This document shows positions 1 through 8,728 of a stretch of 14,618 bases of DNA, piece after piece; within the stretch, counting starts at the first letter, position 1, and every line of letters begins with the position of its first letter. The position numbers were made by a program, and so were the translations under genes. The stretch lies in contig DAOVHK010000028.1 in NCBI GenBank assembly GCA_030671905.1, positions 1 to 14,618 on the forward strand. The letters run 5' to 3'. The DNA comes from Clostridia bacterium (GTDB lineage Bacteria > UBA6262 > WVXT01). The notes below the pieces were generated by a model. The model was not told the origin of the DNA. It did not search any database and saw only the letters and a program-made list of their open reading frames with translations.

Positions 1-1
1 A

Positions 2-1285
2 AGCTGGGAATATAAGTTTTTAAGAACTGCTTTGAAGAGTGACCCGAGCATAGAACTTGTCTCTTTTATAATCCTGCGTAATCCTGAAAATATCTCTATA
101 GTGCCGGAAAATCAGCTCTCCTTGATTCCTTTTCCTACGACAGAAATATTTACTAAACAGATATTCAACTTCGATTTACTTATATTTGAAAATTTTACCT
201 ATACTCGCTTCGGGATTCCCAAAAAGTATCTGGAGAACATTCGAAAATTCGTTATGGAAACAGGGGGAAGCTTTCTGATGATAGGTGGAGATAACTCCTT
301 TGCCCGGGGAAGATATAAAGAGACGCCGGTTGAAGAGATATTGCCGGTGGAAATGGAGGAGGTAAAAGGAAACATTATTATAGACGGTAAGTTCAAAATG
401 TTAACCAGAGAAGCCACGCATCCAATTCTGAGATTATCCGATAACCCGGGAGAGAATAGCCGGATATGGGCAAGGATGCCGGAGTTGGATGGCTGCAATC
501 GTCTGTTAAAAGCAAAGCCTGATGCCATTGTTTTAGGAGTCCATCCTTTAATTAAGAATAAGTACGGAAATCTGGTAATACTTGCTATTTGGGAAAAAGG
601 TAAAGGGAGGGTAATGAGTGTGGCTTCCAATAGTACTTGGAGATGGAGCTTTCAGGCTCGGGGAAGAGGCGGCACAGGTGCCTATTATGAACGGTTCTGG
701 CGTCAAGCTGTTCACTGGCTGGTGAAATCTCCCCAACTAAAACTCGTCCATCTAAATACAGACAAGAAAACCTATGCAAAAGGGGAAGAGATTCTTTTAT
801 CTATCAGGGTGTTTAACAAATACTATAGGCCCAGTGAACATGCCCGGGTGTATGTAGAATTGGTAGACCCCTCAGGAAAGAGGATTGATTTAGGAAGCAT
901 CTCAGCAACAGATAGACGTGGGGAATATGGAACTAATTATTTAGCCGAGCGAAAAGGAAAGTATACATTTACTGCTACCGCCTGGGAAGGCTCGAAAGTT
1001 CTCGGCAGAGACACTGCTTTCTGTAAAGTGGCCATTCCTTCTGTGGAGTGGGAAAATGCTCAACTGAACGAGCCACTTTTAAGAGAACTCTCAGATTTAA
1101 CTGAGGGAAAATATTTCCATATTAGTGGTATTGAATCGGAAAAGATAGTTTTACCTGAAGTAAAAAAGGCTGCTCCTGTAGTGAAGAGAGTAATAGCTGT
1201 GTGGAACAATCCTTTTATCTTTCTTCTTCTGTGTATATTGTTAGGTATAGAATGGTATATTCGCCGGAGAAGTGGGATGCTGTAA
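2..1285 (+). CDS. GATase-like (DUF1355-type) membrane-anchored protein, 5'-truncated
   Basis: The reading frame is open to the left edge: codons before the TTG at 32 continue in frame as SWEYKFLRTALKSDPSIELV, so the true start lies outside the window and the TTG is not the start. The visible part has an alpha/beta Rossmann-like region with the pattern 'DLLIFENF...GGSFLMIGGDNSF...ILPVEM' and a later 'FWRQAVHWLV'. Both are typical of the putative glutamine amidotransferase-like domain (PF07090/DUF1355) of large membrane proteins. An Ig-like beta region follows, about residues 235-330 counted from 32. A single transmembrane helix near the C terminus (NNPFIFLLLCILLGIEWYI) is followed by a basic RRR tail, so the tail is probably cytoplasmic and the bulk extracytoplasmic. 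I see no GxCxG nucleophile elbow, so glutaminase activity is doubtful. The gene ends 9 bases before the DUF4175-like gene. Relatives often sit in MoxR/BatA/vWA operons, which fits but cannot be confirmed here. Confidence 0.75.
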   Translation, partial: SWEYKFLRTALKSDPSIELVSFIILRNPENISIVPENQLSLIPFPTTEIFTKQIFNFDLLIFENFTYTRFGIPKKYLENIRKFVMETGGSFLMIGGDNSFARGRYKETPVEEILPVEMEEVKGNIIIDGKFKMLTREATHPILRLSDNPGENSRIWARMPELDGCNRLLKAKPDAIVLGVHPLIKNKYGNLVILAIWEKGKGRVMSVASNSTWRWSFQARGRGGTGAYYERFWRQAVHWLVKSPQLKLVHLNTDKKTYAKGEEILLSIRVFNKYYRPSEHARVYVELVDPSGKRIDLGSISATDRRGEYGTNYLAERKGKYTFTATAWEGSKVLGRDTAFCKVAIPSVEWENAQLNEPLLRELSDLTEGKYFHISGIESEKIVLPEVKKAAPVVKRVIAVWNNPFIFLLLCILLGIEWYIRRRSGML

Positions 1286-1294
1286 GAGGGGAAA

Positions 1295-4200
1295 ATGATC
1301 GATGCCTATTTCCAATTGATTAGAATAATTGGCAAGGTCAAAAGATGGATAAGAATCAAAGGTTTAATTGAGGGAATTCTTTTGTCCTTTTCCATTTTCC
1401 TGGGATTGGTAATAGTTTTTAGCATTTTAGACTATTCAATTTCGTTTAATTCCACGGTGCGACTCTATTTTCTTAGAGGTCTTATTCTTTCTATTATTAT
1501 TCTCTTAATAAAATTTATTGTTATTCCTTTACTTTCCTCTTTAACCGAGAATAAGATTGCCCTCAAAATTCAGAAAAGGTATCCTGCCTTAAGAGACGAT
1601 TTAATAAATTCTATACAGCTCTTTCCCATAGCAAGATTGAGAGATGAAGTCTATGTATCTAAAGCACTGATTGGTGAACTTATTAGAAGGACTTCCCAAA
1701 AGGCGAAAATCGTTAACACTTTTAAGGTAGAAGATATAAAGCGTCTTAAGAAATTTTTCTTTATAAGTCTTTCAGTTTCTCTTATTTTCTCTTTTCTTCT
1801 CTTCTTTCCACCGCGTATTCTTTCCTTTTCACTTCCCCGGATTTTGAGGCCCTTAGATTATGAACAGGTGAATCGGTTGCTGCGGGTTACTCCAGGGAAC
1901 GTAGAAGTGTTACACGGCGAAAGTCAGAAGATTGGAGTGGAGATTTTCCAAAGAGGAGGAACTCCCTACTTAATCTATAAGATTTCCGGAGGCAACTGGC
2001 AAAGAGCCAAAATGCTTAGAGAAGCATACTCAGAAGGAGAAACTCGTAAGTTCTCCTATAAATTCTCGAAGATTACTCAACCAATCGATTATTTTATTAA
2101 GTGGAAAGATTTGCGCACTCAAACTTACTCTATCAGTGTAGTCATCCTTCCGGAAGTAGGAGACGTTTCTGTCAAATACATCTATCCTTCCTATACAGGA
2201 TTGCCTGAGTTGAAGATGGAGAAGACCAGCGGGAACCTTGAGGCACTACTGGGAACTCAAGTGCAAATGACTTTGAAGGCTAATAAGCCCATAAGGAAAG
2301 GGTTCCTTCTAACCGATGATGGAAAGAGACTACCCCTCAAAATTGAGAAAGATTTGTACTTGGAAGGGGGTTTAGTTTTCACTGGCGAGAGAGTTTACTG
2401 GGTGGAGGTGGAAGACACTCAGGGTTATACGAATCCCAGTCCAATTAAGCACTACATAAAGACGCTTCTCGACAATCCCCCTCAGATAAAGATTATTGCT
2501 CCTGGTTGCGATTTGACAGTTTCAGAGAAGAGCAAAGTTGAGCTTGCTTATGAGGCGAGCGATGACTTCGGACTAAGCCAGATAGACCTTGTATACCAGA
2601 AGTTAACAGGTGAAACTTACGATTCCATGAAGCCCGGGAGAATAAGAATTAAGCGATTCCAACCCTCGGTAGGTCAGAAACTACTCGATTACCAGTGGGA
2701 GATGGAAAAGCTCGACTTGCATCCTGGTGAGCTAATCAGTTATTATTTAGAAGTCTGGGACAACGATACTATATCCGGGCCAAAAAGCAGCCTTTCCCAA
2801 ACCTACTACCTGGAGGTATTCAGCTACCTTAAGGAACACGAAGATATTGAACAGATGGAGCACCATTTCAGAGAAGAGATATTGCGTATTCTGGGAGACC
2901 AGATTGTAGCAAAAAGTAAAGTAGAAGATTGGAGCAAAACACAAGACGTGGAAGAGTTAAAAAGCATCCAGACCGACCAGGGAAGAATTGAAAAGTTAAC
3001 CGAAGACTTGCTCAATTATTTGAAAGAACTTCTTCCGCGCATGGAGGCAGACCCTCTGGGCAATTTTCAAGTATATTCAGAATATAAAAACATGGAAGGA
3101 AACCTTCAGTACCTGAAAGATGAAAAGATGGCAGAGGTTTTATCTACAATGTCTGAAGCAGTGAAAGCAACGAGCGCCGATAGAAAAGAATATATGGAAA
3201 AGGTAAAGAATAATCAAGAAGAGATTATTTCCGAACTGGAAAAGATGTCTCTTTTAGCTCAGGACCTTCTCCAGGATGAGAAAATGCGCGATGTACTGGG
3301 GACAGCCCAGGAGTTGTTAGAGAGTCAAGCAGACCTCACTCAAAAGTTGGAAGAGATGGGAAAAGAAATAGATAAACATAAATTGGAGGAACTTAAAAAG
3401 AGCCTGGCGGAAATCTCAAAACTTATGGCTAAGTTAGCAAAGAGCCTTTCCCAGCTACCGCAAACTTTACCAGAAGAATTCATCAATCAAGATGCAATCA
3501 AGAGTCTCGAGTTGACAGAGATGTCCAGTGATATAGAAAAGATGGCTGATAAAATCGCCAAGGGAGATCTGGAAGCTGCGTTGAATATAGCTAAGAACTT
3601 ACTTAAAACACTTTCCTCAACGATGGCCATTCTGCAAGCTGCTGCCAATCAGGTCCCATATTTTGGTAAGTCATCCCAACTGTCTCAAAAGGCAAATGAG
3701 TATTCCCGGGAGTTGGAAAGATTAATTGCCGAAGAAAAAGAATTGATTGACCGTACCAACCAACTGGATAAGAAGCGGTTAGAAGCTTTATTTAAGAAGC
3801 AAGAATCCCTATTAAAGGAGTTAGCTAAGTTACAAGAGGAGGTAATAAAAAAGACGAAAAAATTACAGGAAAACCTAAAAGGGAAATTGAATTATATAAA
3901 GGTATATCCTGCTCTTTACCAGAATCTGTCCATAGGGTTAAGGATGATGGAGGAAATTCTCAGTGAGCTATCTGGAGAGACTCCTCGCCGGGCAAGAGAG
4001 TTATTGAAAAAGTCTATCAAACGCCTAAATAGCATGTTAGGAGTTGTAGATAAATTCATCCTTAAGATTGAGAAGGAGAAAGAAAAAATTTCAGATGAGC
4101 TGTCTAAATTATCTAAGGAAAAAGAAAAAGAGGAAGAGTTGGCTTCTCAAGAGAAGAGCCTTCTATCCTTGAGGGAGAATTGGGAAGGGAAGGAGAGGGA

Positions 4201-4813
4201 TATTTCTGAAACTAAAGAGAAGATTGTTGACCTTCGAAATAAAGAAAAGGAGATTGCAAAATTATTAGAATTTAAAGAAGAAGAAATTGAAGTGTTTAAA
4301 AAAGAAGATATTCTGGAACTTGAGAGGCTGGTCAAAAAACAGAAGGAGCTGAAGAGCCGCACTGGAAAACTGAAGCAGAAGTTAGAGGAACTTTCCGGCA
4401 AGACTTCTGCCATTGGCCCAGAAATTATCTCTAATATGGAGAAAGCTTCTTCGGCAATGGATGAAGCATCTGGAGAATTAGAGGAGAAGAAGACCGAGCC
4501 AGCCTTAGAAAAAGAGAGAGAAGCGCTCTATTATCTGGCTCAGGGAAAGGAAGGACTTGCTTCTGCTTCTAAAAAATTGATGGAACTAGCAAAGAAAGGA
4601 GGGAAACCCCTGGCGGGCTTCCTTCAGCCAAGAGGAGGAACGCTTCCTGGAGGAAGGATGGGATTCAGGGAAGGGTATGTAAAGATTCCAGAAGCTCACG
4701 AGTACCAACCACCCCAGGAATTCCGCCAGGAACTTCTGGAAGCTCTCAAAGAAAAGTATCCGGAAATCTATAAAGAACTGATTAAACAGTACTACCGGCG
4801 CCTCACAGAGTAA
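1295..4813 (+). CDS. DUF4175-like large membrane protein with long coiled coil
   Basis: This is a 1172-residue protein whose biochemical role I do not know. Three hydrophobic helices lie near the N terminus, at about residues 23-45, 58-82 and 153-173. Between the last two is a conserved-looking cytosolic stretch (KRYPALRDDLINSIQL). Residues about 180-515 are beta-rich, with 'YPSYTGLPEL' and 'YYLEVWDND', motifs I associate with DUF4175-type proteins. Residues about 515-1090 are highly charged Lys/Glu/Leu sequence predicted to form long coiled coils. A Gly-rich linker and a conserved-looking C-terminal segment (EFRQELLEALKEKYPEIYKE) close the protein. The ATG at 1295 is preceded by AGAGGGG at 1285-1291. 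The 9-base gap to the upstream GATase-like gene indicates co-transcription. An envelope scaffold or stress-resistance role beside BatA-like proteins is inference. Confidence 0.7.
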   Translation: MIDAYFQLIRIIGKVKRWIRIKGLIEGILLSFSIFLGLVIVFSILDYSISFNSTVRLYFLRGLILSIIILLIKFIVIPLLSSLTENKIALKIQKRYPALRDDLINSIQLFPIARLRDEVYVSKALIGELIRRTSQKAKIVNTFKVEDIKRLKKFFFISLSVSLIFSFLLFFPPRILSFSLPRILRPLDYEQVNRLLRVTPGNVEVLHGESQKIGVEIFQRGGTPYLIYKISGGNWQRAKMLREAYSEGETRKFSYKFSKITQPIDYFIKWKDLRTQTYSISVVILPEVGDVSVKYIYPSYTGLPELKMEKTSGNLEALLGTQVQMTLKANKPIRKGFLLTDDGKRLPLKIEKDLYLEGGLVFTGERVYWVEVEDTQGYTNPSPIKHYIKTLLDNPPQIKIIAPGCDLTVSEKSKVELAYEASDDFGLSQIDLVYQKLTGETYDSMKPGRIRIKRFQPSVGQKLLDYQWEMEKLDLHPGELISYYLEVWDNDTISGPKSSLSQTYYLEVFSYLKEHEDIEQMEHHFREEILRILGDQIVAKSKVEDWSKTQDVEELKSIQTDQGRIEKLTEDLLNYLKELLPRMEADPLGNFQVYSEYKNMEGNLQYLKDEKMAEVLSTMSEAVKATSADRKEYMEKVKNNQEEIISELEKMSLLAQDLLQDEKMRDVLGTAQELLESQADLTQKLEEMGKEIDKHKLEELKKSLAEISKLMAKLAKSLSQLPQTLPEEFINQDAIKSLELTEMSSDIEKMADKIAKGDLEAALNIAKNLLKTLSSTMAILQAAANQVPYFGKSSQLSQKANEYSRELERLIAEEKELIDRTNQLDKKRLEALFKKQESLLKELAKLQEEVIKKTKKLQENLKGKLNYIKVYPALYQNLSIGLRMMEEILSELSGETPRRARELLKKSIKRLNSMLGVVDKFILKIEKEKEKISDELSKLSKEKEKEEELASQEKSLLSLRENWEGKERDISETKEKIVDLRNKEKEIAKLLEFKEEEIEVFKKEDILELERLVKKQKELKSRTGKLKQKLEELSGKTSAIGPEIISNMEKASSAMDEASGELEEKKTEPALEKEREALYYLAQGKEGLASASKKLMELAKKGGKPLAGFLQPRGGTLPGGRMGFREGYVKIPEAHEYQPPQEFRQELLEALKEKYPEIYKELIKQYYRRLTE

Positions 4814-4827
4814 AATCAAAAGGAGTA

Positions 4828-4843
4828 GCAGACTTTAGTCTGC
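4828..4843. repeat. Short perfect palindrome between genes
   Basis: GCAGACTTTAGTCTGC is a perfect inverted repeat that can form a 6-bp stem with a TTTA tetraloop. It lies between the DUF4175-like stop and the ribosome binding site of the GuaA-like gene. No T-run follows, so it is a poor candidate for an intrinsic terminator. It resembles the short dispersed palindromes seen in several candidate-phylum genomes, but only one copy is present here, so a repeat family is inference. Confidence 0.5.
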
Positions 4844-4865
4844 GTTAAGAAAGGGGGATGTTTAA

Positions 4866-5801
4866 ATGGCATGGGAAGTGAAGAAATTTATCGAAGAGAA
4901 ATTCTCGGAGGTAAAAAAGATTGTAGGAGATAAGAATGCCGTAGTGGCTACTTCAGGAGGAGTGGATAGCGTAGCCTGTGCATTTCTGGCACATAAAGCG
5001 CTAGGAGAAAAATTAACTGTTGTTTTTATTGACGATGGGCTGATGAGAGAAGGTGAGCCTACTAAAGTGTCTGAGGAGTTAGGAAATTTAGGTGTAGAAG
5101 TTAAAATAGTTAATGCCAGGGATGAATTCTTCAAAGCGCTTAAAGGAATCGAAGACCCTGAAGAGAAGAGGAAAAAGTTCAGAGATACTTTTTATAAGAC
5201 ACTGGGAAAGGCGGTAAAGGAGAATGAAGCTTCTTACCTCATTCAAGGCACGATAGCTGCGGATGTCTCGGAAACTAAAAAAGGTATTAAGACTCAGCAT
5301 AACGTTCTGGAACAGATAGGAATCGATCCCACAGATTATGGATTTCAAGTTATCGAGCCTCTGAGAGAAATCTATAAACCCGAGGTAAGGGATGTGGCCA
5401 GAGAATTGGGTCTCCCGGAAGAAATTCACCAGAGAATGCCGTTTCCTGGACCTGGTTTGGCTACGAGAATCATAGGAGAAGTTAATCCTCAGAGGGTAGA
5501 GATGGTCAGGAAAGCAACCAGTATCGTAGAAGAAGAAATAAAAGAGTTAAAACCCTTCCAGGCACTTGCAGTTCTCATGAAAGATAGAGCCACAGGAATG
5601 GTTGAGGGGAAGAGAGTCTTTGGTAACATAATAGTGGTCAGAAGTGTTGAGTCTAAGAATGCAATGACTGCTTCTGTGAGTAAAATCCCCTGGGAAATTC
5701 TGGAGAAAATTCAACAGAGGATTACTGAAGAGATACCTTCGGTGACCAAAGTCCTCTTCGATATTACTCCCAAGCCTCCCAGTACAATAGAGTATATTTG
5801 A
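4866..5801 (+). CDS. GuaA-type PP-loop ATP pyrophosphatase (GMP synthase C-terminal-like, stand-alone)
   Basis: This 311-residue protein has the ATP-pyrophosphatase P-loop SGGVDS (residues 30-35), then 'FIDDGLMREGE', and the GMP-synthase signature PFPGPGLATRIIGE (192-205). Its C-terminal dimerisation domain ends KPPSTIEYI, close to the KPPATIEWE of GMP synthases. In GMP synthase this module adenylylates XMP and aminates it with ammonia from a glutaminase. Here no glutaminase domain is fused and none is adjacent, as in archaeal two-subunit enzymes. Several substrate-side motifs differ from the usual ones: QGTIAAD (128-134) where QGTLYPD is common, IKTQHNV followed by LEQIGIDP where IKSHHNVGGLP is common, and RMPFPGPG instead of RHPFPGPG. 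It could be a two-subunit GMP synthase component or a paralogue with another substrate. I recall similar stand-alone proteins labelled 'ExsB family'. The ATG is preceded by GAAAGGGGG (4849-4857). The next gene starts 3 bases after the stop. Confidence 0.8.
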   Translation: MAWEVKKFIEEKFSEVKKIVGDKNAVVATSGGVDSVACAFLAHKALGEKLTVVFIDDGLMREGEPTKVSEELGNLGVEVKIVNARDEFFKALKGIEDPEEKRKKFRDTFYKTLGKAVKENEASYLIQGTIAADVSETKKGIKTQHNVLEQIGIDPTDYGFQVIEPLREIYKPEVRDVARELGLPEEIHQRMPFPGPGLATRIIGEVNPQRVEMVRKATSIVEEEIKELKPFQALAVLMKDRATGMVEGKRVFGNIIVVRSVESKNAMTASVSKIPWEILEKIQQRITEEIPSVTKVLFDITPKPPSTIEYI

Positions 5802-5804
5802 GGA

Positions 5805-7478
5805 ATGAAAACGTCGGCAATTTCAAAAATAGCTATGGGAATCAAGATTAGTCTTTTGAAACTACTGGTTTCTATTTTCTTATTGACCCTTCCTACTCTA
5901 CTTTATGGTGGGGATGTAATCGTTGATGGTGAAAAATACTTAAGTCAATGGAATGTGGAGAAAGCTATGGAGCTTGCTCAAAAGGCCGTGCTGGAGAAAC
6001 CAGAGAGAGCCGACTCCTTCAGGTTACTCGGGCTATCCTATTTTTATCAGGGAAATTATGAGAAGGCATTAGAGTATCTGCAAACTGCATCCCTCATGGA
6101 ACCAAGGAATGAGAAACGAAAGAGACTCCTCTCCTTTGTTGAGGGTACTAAGGAAATTACAGGAGAATTTAGTAATTATTCAAGTGAACATTTTATACTT
6201 CGCTTGGCCGATAGAGATAATCTTCTCGTCGACTATGCCCTCCATGCTCTGGAGAAAGCATATCAAGAAATACAAGGTGACCTGAACTATTTTCCAGAAG
6301 AGAAAATTCTGGTGGAAATATATCCTACAACTGAGGAATTCACCTACGCTTCCAGTCTCACCCCGAAGCAGATTGAAGTCTCCGGGGCAATTGGAATCTG
6401 TAAATTTAACCGAATTATGATTATTTCTCCTCGCTGCTTGGTATACGGTTATCGCTGGCTCGATGCTTTAGCTCACGAATCTATCCATTATCTTATTGCC
6501 AAAATAACAGGACTCAATATTCCTTTGTGGTTAAATGAGGGTCTTGCTAAGTATCATGAGACAAAGTGGAGAGTTAAACAACCGAACTATTTAATTCCCC
6601 TTTACAAAAATGCCCTTTTGGGAGCATCGAGAAAGGGAAAATGGATCGATTTCTGGAAAATGCGTAGGGGCATGCCCAGTCTGGAAAGCCGGCAGGAAGT
6701 AATCCTGGCTTTTGCCGAAGTTTCCCTGGCAGTAGATTACCTACGCCAGTATCATGGAAGGAAGAAGTTAATCCATTTTCTCCAGGAACTTGGCAAAACT
6801 GCCTGGAAAGGAAGAGAAGAAAAGTTTGAGAAAGTGGAGAAACATTGGGACGAACTTTTCCGCCAATTCTTCGGAATAGACCAGAAAAAGTTTCAGAGCG
6901 TTTTGAGAGAGTTTCTAAAAGAAATGAAACTGGAAGAGACTCCAGGAATAGCATTAGATAGCTTTAAGTTAAAAGAAGAGGGAGAGGAAGTGGATGAACT
7001 GGAAGAGTATGTAGGAGTAGGAGCCCGTGGGCATGTGCGGCTGGGAGATATGTATCGTCAGCGAGGAAGGTCTAAGGTTGCTCTTATTCAATATGAGAAA
7101 GGTTTGAGAAAAGAACCCAATAATCATGTAATTCTCAATAAGATAGGTAAAACCTATAGCGCACTGGGAAAATTTAAAGAAGCAGAGGAATCATTTAAAA
7201 AATCCTTGGTGGTTAACCCTAACTACGGACCAACCTATACCAACCTAGCTACTCTCTACTTTTTTTGGGAGAAGTTAACACTGGCACTGAAAAATTATGA
7301 GGAATCTAATCAGATTAATCCTTTCAATCCTCTTATTCATAAGTATATGGGCTTTATCTACTACAGACTCGGAGAGGAAGCAAAGGCAAAGAGAGAATGG
7401 ACGATTGCCCGCAGGCTTCTTCCCGGCGATATAGAGGTGGAGTCCTGGCTCTTAGAGATAGAAAGAAAGAAACCTTAA
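5805..7478 (+). CDS. Secreted TPR protein with gluzincin (peptidase MA-like) domain
   Basis: The 557-residue product begins with a signal peptide: a basic start, then a hydrophobic core at about residues 18-34 ending near LLYGG. About two TPR-like repeats follow at residues 38-105. The central domain carries HESIH (H224, E225, H228) and the downstream glutamate of WLNEGLA (E245). This HExxH plus E spacing is that of zinc gluzincins such as the peptidase-MA-like family, so the catalytic set looks intact. About four further TPRs occupy residues 405-550. The likely location is the periplasm or envelope, as a TPR-docked protease or scaffold; the substrate is unknown. The ATG at 5805 lies only 3 bases after the upstream stop, and GAGGA abuts it. 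An in-frame ATG at 5835 would also leave a signal peptide (MGIKISLLKLLVSIFL), so the start is uncertain by ten codons. Coupling to the GuaA-like gene is evident from the spacing, but a functional link is not. Confidence 0.75.
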   Translation: MKTSAISKIAMGIKISLLKLLVSIFLLTLPTLLYGGDVIVDGEKYLSQWNVEKAMELAQKAVLEKPERADSFRLLGLSYFYQGNYEKALEYLQTASLMEPRNEKRKRLLSFVEGTKEITGEFSNYSSEHFILRLADRDNLLVDYALHALEKAYQEIQGDLNYFPEEKILVEIYPTTEEFTYASSLTPKQIEVSGAIGICKFNRIMIISPRCLVYGYRWLDALAHESIHYLIAKITGLNIPLWLNEGLAKYHETKWRVKQPNYLIPLYKNALLGASRKGKWIDFWKMRRGMPSLESRQEVILAFAEVSLAVDYLRQYHGRKKLIHFLQELGKTAWKGREEKFEKVEKHWDELFRQFFGIDQKKFQSVLREFLKEMKLEETPGIALDSFKLKEEGEEVDELEEYVGVGARGHVRLGDMYRQRGRSKVALIQYEKGLRKEPNNHVILNKIGKTYSALGKFKEAEESFKKSLVVNPNYGPTYTNLATLYFFWEKLTLALKNYEESNQINPFNPLIHKYMGFIYYRLGEEAKAKREWTIARRLLPGDIEVESWLLEIERKKP

Positions 7479-7548
7479 TTTACTCCTAAGACGCTCCGAT
7501 TCTTCTTGTCACTGGAAAGAGGGCTCTTCGGCAGAACGGAGATAAAAG

Positions 7549-8688
7549 ATGGCCGAGCGGGTAGCATTAGCAAGATGTGAAAGTTACCAGCTTCCAGTTT
7601 TGGAGAATTCTTTAAAGAAATTATTAGGTTTACTTGGTGGAGTTGGCGAGTTTGTCAAAAATGGAGATAGAGTTCTAATCAAGATAAATCTCCTCTCAGG
7701 CAGGCCTCCGGAAAAAGCAGTAACCACTCATCCCAGTCTAGTCGAGGCTGTGGTTAATTTAGTAAAGGAAGCTGGAGGAATCCCGGCAATTGGAGACAGT
7801 CCCGGGGAGAGGGCAACTCTTACGGGATTAGCCAGAGCATATCGAACTGCAGGACTCGAGGAAGTTAGCCGTAAGACGGGTGTTCCTCTTTTGTCTTTTG
7901 AGGATGATGTTATGGAAGTGGAGAATAAACAAGGACGTCTCTATAAAAAGTTTACAGTTACTAAACAGATAAAGGATTTTAACGTAATAATTTCTCTTCC
8001 CAAATTGAAGACTCACCCTTTAACTTACATTACCGCAGCGGTGAAGAATAACTTCGGTTTCATTCCCGGACTGAGAAAGACTGAGTTCCATTTGAAATTG
8101 CCTGACAGGGAGTTGCTTTCGGAAATGCTTGTTGACCTTTTAGATACTATAAAGATTGATTTGGTAATTCTGGATGGGATTGTGGCCATGGAGGGAAATG
8201 GCCCGGCTGGCGGTGTCCCTCGCAAGGTAGGAGCAATTCTTGCCAGCAGAAATCTTGTGGCTTTAGATTTTGTTGCCTGCCAACTCATCGGTTATAAAAA
8301 TCCATTCGATATTCCTACTAACAGAATAGCTGTGGAAAGAAAATTTTTTCTTCCCGGAAATATGGAAATCTTAGGGGAAAAAATTGAAGATTTACAAGTA
8401 AAAGATTTCAAACGAATTCCTCAGGATGTTTCCCGGAAGATTCCCCTATTTCTTTTGAAGTGGCTAAAAAGCTTACTATCACCAAAGCCCAAAATAATTG
8501 ATGAGCTTTGTAACCGTTGCTTCCATTGCCTGGAAAACTGCCCGGTTAAATGTGTGGAAAAGAATAAAGACGGTAAACCTTCAATTCATTATTCAGATTG
8601 TATTAGATGCTTCTGTTGTCAAGAACTCTGTTCTCAAGGAGCCATAATAACGAAAAGACCCTGGTTAGTAAAATTATTTACTGCATAA
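7549..8688 (+). CDS. DUF362 protein with C-terminal 2[4Fe-4S] ferredoxin domain
   Basis: Residues 1-300 match the DUF362 family as I know it: KINLLSGRPPEKAVTTHP (45-62), AIGDSPG (80-86), SLPKLKTH (149-156), AAVKNNFGFIPG (163-174) and LDGIVAMEGNGPAGG (208-222). Residues 321-361 form a dicluster ferredoxin: C321, C324, C327, C331 and C351, C354, C357, C361. Two extra cysteines (C335 and C356) lie within the binding loops. The protein probably carries out or relays electron transfer; the reaction of DUF362 proteins is not established. No signal peptide or membrane helix is visible, so it is probably cytoplasmic. The ATG is preceded by ACGGAG (7536-7541). The 70-base gap from the TPR-peptidase gene contains no convincing promoter or terminator, so read-through is likely. 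Confidence 0.85.
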   Translation: MAERVALARCESYQLPVLENSLKKLLGLLGGVGEFVKNGDRVLIKINLLSGRPPEKAVTTHPSLVEAVVNLVKEAGGIPAIGDSPGERATLTGLARAYRTAGLEEVSRKTGVPLLSFEDDVMEVENKQGRLYKKFTVTKQIKDFNVIISLPKLKTHPLTYITAAVKNNFGFIPGLRKTEFHLKLPDRELLSEMLVDLLDTIKIDLVILDGIVAMEGNGPAGGVPRKVGAILASRNLVALDFVACQLIGYKNPFDIPTNRIAVERKFFLPGNMEILGEKIEDLQVKDFKRIPQDVSRKIPLFLLKWLKSLLSPKPKIIDELCNRCFHCLENCPVKCVEKNKDGKPSIHYSDCIRCFCCQELCSQGAIITKRPWLVKLFTA

Positions 8689-8699
8689 GAAGATTGGTT

Positions 8700-8728
8700 T
8701 TGACTTTTTGGTTAAAATAGGTTAAATT
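8700..8728 (+). promoter_or_regulatory. Putative sigma-70-type promoter for the DHH-nucleotidyltransferase gene
   Basis: TTGACT (8700-8705, one mismatch to TTGACA) is followed by a 17-base spacer and TAAATT (8723-8728, two mismatches to TATAAT). It begins 11 bases after the DUF362 stop. Transcription would start near 8735, at the foot of the stem-loop in the leader. Two near-identical decamers, GGTTAAAATA and GGTTAAATTA (8710-8719 and 8720-8729), lie in the spacer and over the -10 and might bind a regulator. Prediction by eye only. Confidence 0.4.

Noticed and set aside
2..1285. Functional class I glutaminase to supply ammonia to the GuaA-like enzyme
   Set aside because: No GxCxG nucleophile motif is visible, the protein is membrane anchored, and it is separated from the GuaA-like gene by a 3.5-kb gene of another type.
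4147..4413. Reverse-strand open frame within the coiled-coil gene
   Set aside because: The Ser/Phe-rich product is the expected shadow of Lys/Glu-rich coding sequence on the other strand.
7479..7548. Inverted repeat CTCCG/CGGAG in the gap before the DUF362 gene
   Set aside because: Only 5 bp with about 38 bases between the arms, and the right arm is the ribosome binding site. Chance pairing is the simplest explanation.
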